This document shows, one piece after another, positions 60,423 to 64,000 of a DNA stretch of 64,000 nucleotides (the stretch's first letter is position 1; every line of letters begins with the position of its first letter). Source of the stretch: Odobenus rosmarus divergens (taxonomy: Eukaryota; Chordata; Mammalia; Carnivora; Odobenidae); assembly GCF_000321225.1 (NCBI RefSeq), contig NW_004451007.1:378232-442231 (forward strand), in the 5' to 3' direction. The translations under genes were made by a program, and so were the position numbers. The notes below the pieces were generated by a model. The model worked only from the letters and a program-made list of their open reading frames with translations, did no database searches and had not been told where the DNA came from.

Positions 60423-60560
60423 GGGACACCTAGGTTGTTCAGTCGGCTAAGTGTCTGACTCTTGATCTCAGCTCAGGTCTTGAGCTCAGGGTCATGAGTT
60501 CAAGCCCTACGTTGAGCTCCGTGCTGGAGCCTATATAAAAAATAAATAAATAAATAAATA
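60423..60560 (+). mobile_element. Short carnivore SINE lacking the CT tract
   Basis: Head 'acacctaggttgttcag', 'gctcagggtcatgag', 'ttcaagccctacgttg' and 'gtgctggagcc' go straight into (AAAT)n. The CT-rich segment is missing, so this is a deleted or short variant of about 138 bp. Confidence 0.9.
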
Positions 60561-61769
60561 ATATTTTGTAGTTTTTTGTGTAGAAGTCTTTCATTTTATT
60601 TATACTTCAGTATTTGATATTTTTGATGTTATTGTAATAATATCAGTTTTAAAATGCCATTTTTAATTTCTTTATTGCTGGTTTATAGAAACACAATTTT
60701 TTTATGGATTCAGTGTTCAGTGACCTTGTGTTATCGGTTATTAATTCTACTTGACTACCTGTGTATTCTTTTGGATTTTCTAGGTATACAATCATATATT
60801 ATGCAAATAATAAAGGTTCTCTTTCTTCCCTTCCAGTTCAAATCTCTTTTAATGATTATTTTTTCTTATTTTATTTCGCTAGCAAGTACTTTCAGTAGAT
60901 TGTTGAATTTATGTGGTATCCTTAAGTTAACTCAATTCCAGTCTCATGGAGGATTCAATATTTCACTATTAAATATGATGTTCTTGTAGGATTTTTGGTA
61001 GCTACTTATCAGATGAAGGTATGTTTCTTGATTTCTATTTTGCTTAGAGTTTTGATCACGAAGGGGGTGTTAAATTCAATTAAATGAATTTTCTGCATAT
61101 ACAGATTTGTAATATATTTTAGTCTTTTTTATTCTGTTGATGTGATATATTACAATATTTAATTTTAAAATGTTTTATTACTCTTATTTTCCTAAAATAA
61201 ACTTCACTTAATCATGATATTTTTTTAAATATATTGTTCCATTTGCTGATACTTTGGTTAGGATTTTTGCATCTATATTTATAGAAAAATTAATCTATAT
61301 CTTGTTTTACTTCTAATACCCTTTCCAGATTTTGGTATAAAATTGTGTTTTCCTCATTAAGTTGGGAAGTGTTTTCTGTCTTTTTACTCCCTGGAAATGC
61401 TTGTGTAAAATCATTGTTATTCTTTATTAAATATTTGGAAGAATTCACAAAATATGTCCTCCGGGTGTAGGATTTTCTTTAAGGGAAAGGCTTTAAAAAT
61501 AAAATAATTTCAAAACAATTTATCCACCTCATCCAAATTGCTCTTTGTTGGCATAAAATTATTTACAGCATAATTTGTAGTATCTCCAGGACTTGTAATG
61601 ATTTTTCTTTGATCACTCTTGCTATTGGTAATTTGTATTTTCTCTCTTCTTAATTAGCCTTGTAGGGTTTTCAAAAAAACACACAAACTTTTGGTTTTGT
61701 TGATTATTTTTTATATTGCATGCTTTAAAAAATGTATTGAGTTTGCATTTTTAACATTTCTAATTTTTT

Positions 61770-61954
61770 TCTTTTTTAAAAAATTAATTAATTATTTTTG
61801 AGAGAGAAAGAGAGAGAATGCAGACAGAGGTAGGGGCATAGGGAGAGGGAGAGGGAGAGCGAGAATCTCAAGCACGCTCCCTATTCAGTGAAGAGCCAGA
61901 TGCAGGGCTGGATCTCAGGACCCTGAGATCATGACCTGAGCCACCCAGGCACCT
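61770..61954 (-). mobile_element. Older carnivore SINE, antisense, internally deleted
   Basis: (GA)n body, 'atctcaggaccctgag' and head 'gagccacccaggcacc'. About 30 bp between 'atgacctgag' and 'ccacccagg' that other copies carry is absent. Confidence 0.9.
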
Positions 61955-62492
61955 CTATCCATTTCTTCTTTTAGTTCTGTCAGTGTGTGCTTTGCACATT
62001 TTGAAGCTATGTTATTGGGAGAATATAGATCGAAGATTCTGATATCTTCTTGTTGAACTGACTTTTAATCATTTTATAATATCTTTCTTAGTTTTAATCT
62101 CTAACAATGTTTTTTTGCTTTGAAGGCCTACTTTGTCAAATATTAGTATATCTAAGCCAGCTAAATCAACTTTCTGTCATTGTTGTGAAGTACTGTATGG
62201 TATGTTTTCTTCCACTCTTCTACTGCAGTCTTTCTGTGTTATATTTAAAGTGTGTCTCTTGTAAAGTAGCGTTCTATAAAGTTCATTGTTATCAGCCCTA
62301 CACTTAATTTTTCATTGTAATACTAGAGTGTTCGGCTCATATGCATTTAATGTAATAAAGATAGTCTGTCATCTTATAATACCTGTACTTTAGCCCGTCT
62401 GTTTGATAGTCTTGTTCCCCATTCTTCTTGACCGCATTTTGTGTAATCAAAATGCTATTATTTATTATTTCCTTCTATTAGCTTGCTAGATT

Positions 62493-62516
62493 TTATATAT
62501 ATATATATATATATAA
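62493..62516. repeat. (TA)n microsatellite
   Basis: About twelve TA units within the old L1. A similar (TA)n lies at 26830-26851. Confidence 0.9.
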
Positions 62517-64000
62517 TTTCTACTTTTTTCTGGTTACCCTGAAGATTTCAATATGCATCCTTGTCATATACCAGACCAATTCTTATTTTCAACTTTCAAC
62601 AGACAGTTCTAAAACCGTCTAAAACATTTGTACTCTTTAATTCTATTTAACCCCTTCACAGCATTTGTACTACTTTGACACATAGTGTCACATAAAAATA
62701 TTTTAAATTCTGTAAGTCATTAGAGATATTGTTTTTGGTAATCACAATTACTTTATGTTTAATTCTTCATATATTTGTCTTCTCTGCAGTGCTTCATTAT
62801 TTCCTGCCCTTTTTTATTTTTATTTTTTTGTCTAGGAAAGTTTTCTTTCTTTTGAGGAATTCCCTTTTAAAAGTCCCTTTTAATTGTCTGTTGGCATCGA
62901 ATTCTATCATTAAAAAAATCTGGAGCACATTTTGAAATCGTTTTTAAAGAATATTTTGGTGAGTACACAGATCTAGGTTAGCACTTACTTTCTTTCAATA
63001 CTTAGATGTCATTCCATTGTCTTTGAAGATATTTTTATTGTTGTGAAGTTGGTTTGAAAGTAGTCAGTCAGTTTAATAAAACTGACTATCCTTTGAAGGT
63101 TGTTCCCTACTTTAAAGATTTTTCTCGTTTACTTAAGTGCTTAGCAATTTTACCAAGAGGAGCCTCGGTATGTGGTGTTTTGTTTTGTATTTATCTTGGA
63201 GTTTGCTGAGCTCCATGATTCTATAGGTTTATGACTTTTCAATGAATAAACAAAATTCTTGGCTGTTATTTCTACAATAATTGCTCTACCCCATCCCTTT
63301 CTCAATCATTTCATGTTCTCTAAATTCATAAACATTATATTTTTTATTTTGCCCAACATGTTCTGAAGTCTCTCTTCTATTATCATTATTTTCTTTCTGT
63401 GCTTCAGTTTTGATATTTTTTATTTGTTTTGAGTTTATTCAACATGCTGTGTTCAAACTGCTATTGACCTATCTATTGAACTGTTAATTTTAGATATTTG
63501 AATTTTTGTTATGGAATGCTCACTGTTAATTTTGTTATAACTCTTAATTCTGCCTCATAATTCTTCATCTTTCATCGTTTTGTCCATAATTTCCTCTGCT
63601 TTTTTAAACTGTGAACCTATTCATTTCAACTTGTTCCACTAATGGCCAATGGGCGGGTCTGCTTCTATGGTGTGATTTCCTCAAAAGTCCTATGGTATTG
63701 TCCCTTAGCTTATCAGTCACTTACAAACAATACTAAATGATCTCCGTGTGGCTCTTAAATGTTTTATTCTTCATAGCTCAAGAAGGCCTTTCTGATTCAA
63801 GTTATTGCACACCTGTCCTTCGAGGCACTGCTAGGGATTCATGGGACTACAGAAACATAGGGCACAATCCTGGACTTTGTAGAGATTATGATTAAATCAA
63901 TGAGAGATTATAGCATACATAAAGTAATTGTAGAATGGTTAAGTGGAAAATCGTGTGATAGTAACTACAAGGGTAATAGTTGAGGAAAGAGAGGCATTCA

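Larger units (their letters stand above)
58737..63720 (-). mobile_element. Long old L1, antisense, near full length
   Basis: Plus text goes from the 3' UTR ('taataatgtataacatac', 58750) through the ORF2 end ('gtagggattc'-like, 58960-59330), mid ORF2 ('ccatctggaactgata' 59940; 'ttcctgaccctctgc' 60224; 'gagattgcatgaatc' 60290), early ORF2 ('gccagctaaatcaac' 62155; 'gtgtctcttgtaaag' 62250) to ORF1 or 5' text ('gagtttgctgagctcc' 63200; 'ggctgttatttctac' 63261). Order is continuous, so this is one decayed element of about 4.5 kb after removing three SINEs. All frames are broken. Confidence 0.75.

Noticed and set aside
58737..63720. Many Phe/Leu/Ile-rich plus frames (for example 60019-60249, 60654-60989, 62729-62935) as membrane proteins
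   Set aside because: They are reverse-strand readings of A-rich L1 ORF2. Hydrophobic translations are expected from T-rich antisense DNA.

Overview
The window reads as nuclear DNA of a caniform carnivore. The evidence is about twenty copies of a tRNA-derived SINE with the carnivore head (ggtggctcag), a CT-rich body and an (AAATA)n tail, plus 3' ends of the matching carnivore L1. The tails mostly read tcaaataaataaataaaatctt-like rather than the canid form, so I lean toward a non-canid caniform (bear, seal or mustelid type). That is an inference from memory of repeat families, not a database result. Base composition is AT-rich, and most of the unique sequence shows no coding signal.

No multi-exon protein-coding gene can be supported. 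The only clearly recognisable gene sequence is a full-length processed copy of ribosomal protein S25 on the minus strand (23355-23859). It has an intact reading frame, a poly(A) tract and a 16-bp target-site duplication. A second candidate is a 90-codon retroviral Gag-like open frame (3248-3520) just downstream of a dense CpG-rich block (2640-3190). The Gag reading is tentative.

Layout: 0-6 kb holds the 5' end of a young L1, the CpG-rich block, and old L1 pieces, two of which form an inverted pair around the block. 6-8 kb holds SINEs, a pyrimidine tract, an 11-bp minisatellite and a head-to-head SINE palindrome. 9-14 kb holds L2, MIR, a SINE and a young L1 3' end. 14-19 kb is mostly unassigned AT-rich DNA. 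19-21.5 kb holds two L2 pieces facing opposite ways. 23.4 kb is the RPS25 retrocopy. 24-29 kb is largely unassigned. 29.5-39 kb holds many SINEs, antisense L1 and an LTR. 40.7-46.7 kb is a deep stack of nested elements with a 230-base assembly gap. 47-53 kb holds SINEs and two L1 blocks. 53-58 kb is mainly unique DNA with MIR/L2 pieces and a near-perfect 41-bp hairpin at 56.1 kb. 58.7-63.7 kb is one long, old antisense L1 split by three SINEs.

The repeats do not work together as a system. What they give is relative dating: target-site duplications and nesting order show which insertions came first. Boundaries of old repeats (L2, MIR, old L1, MaLR LTRs) are by eye and may be off by tens of bases. 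Subfamily names are from memory and need RepeatMasker. The strongest unexplained signals are the hairpin at 56090-56180, the CpG-rich block with its downstream open frame, and the inverted L1 pair around it.
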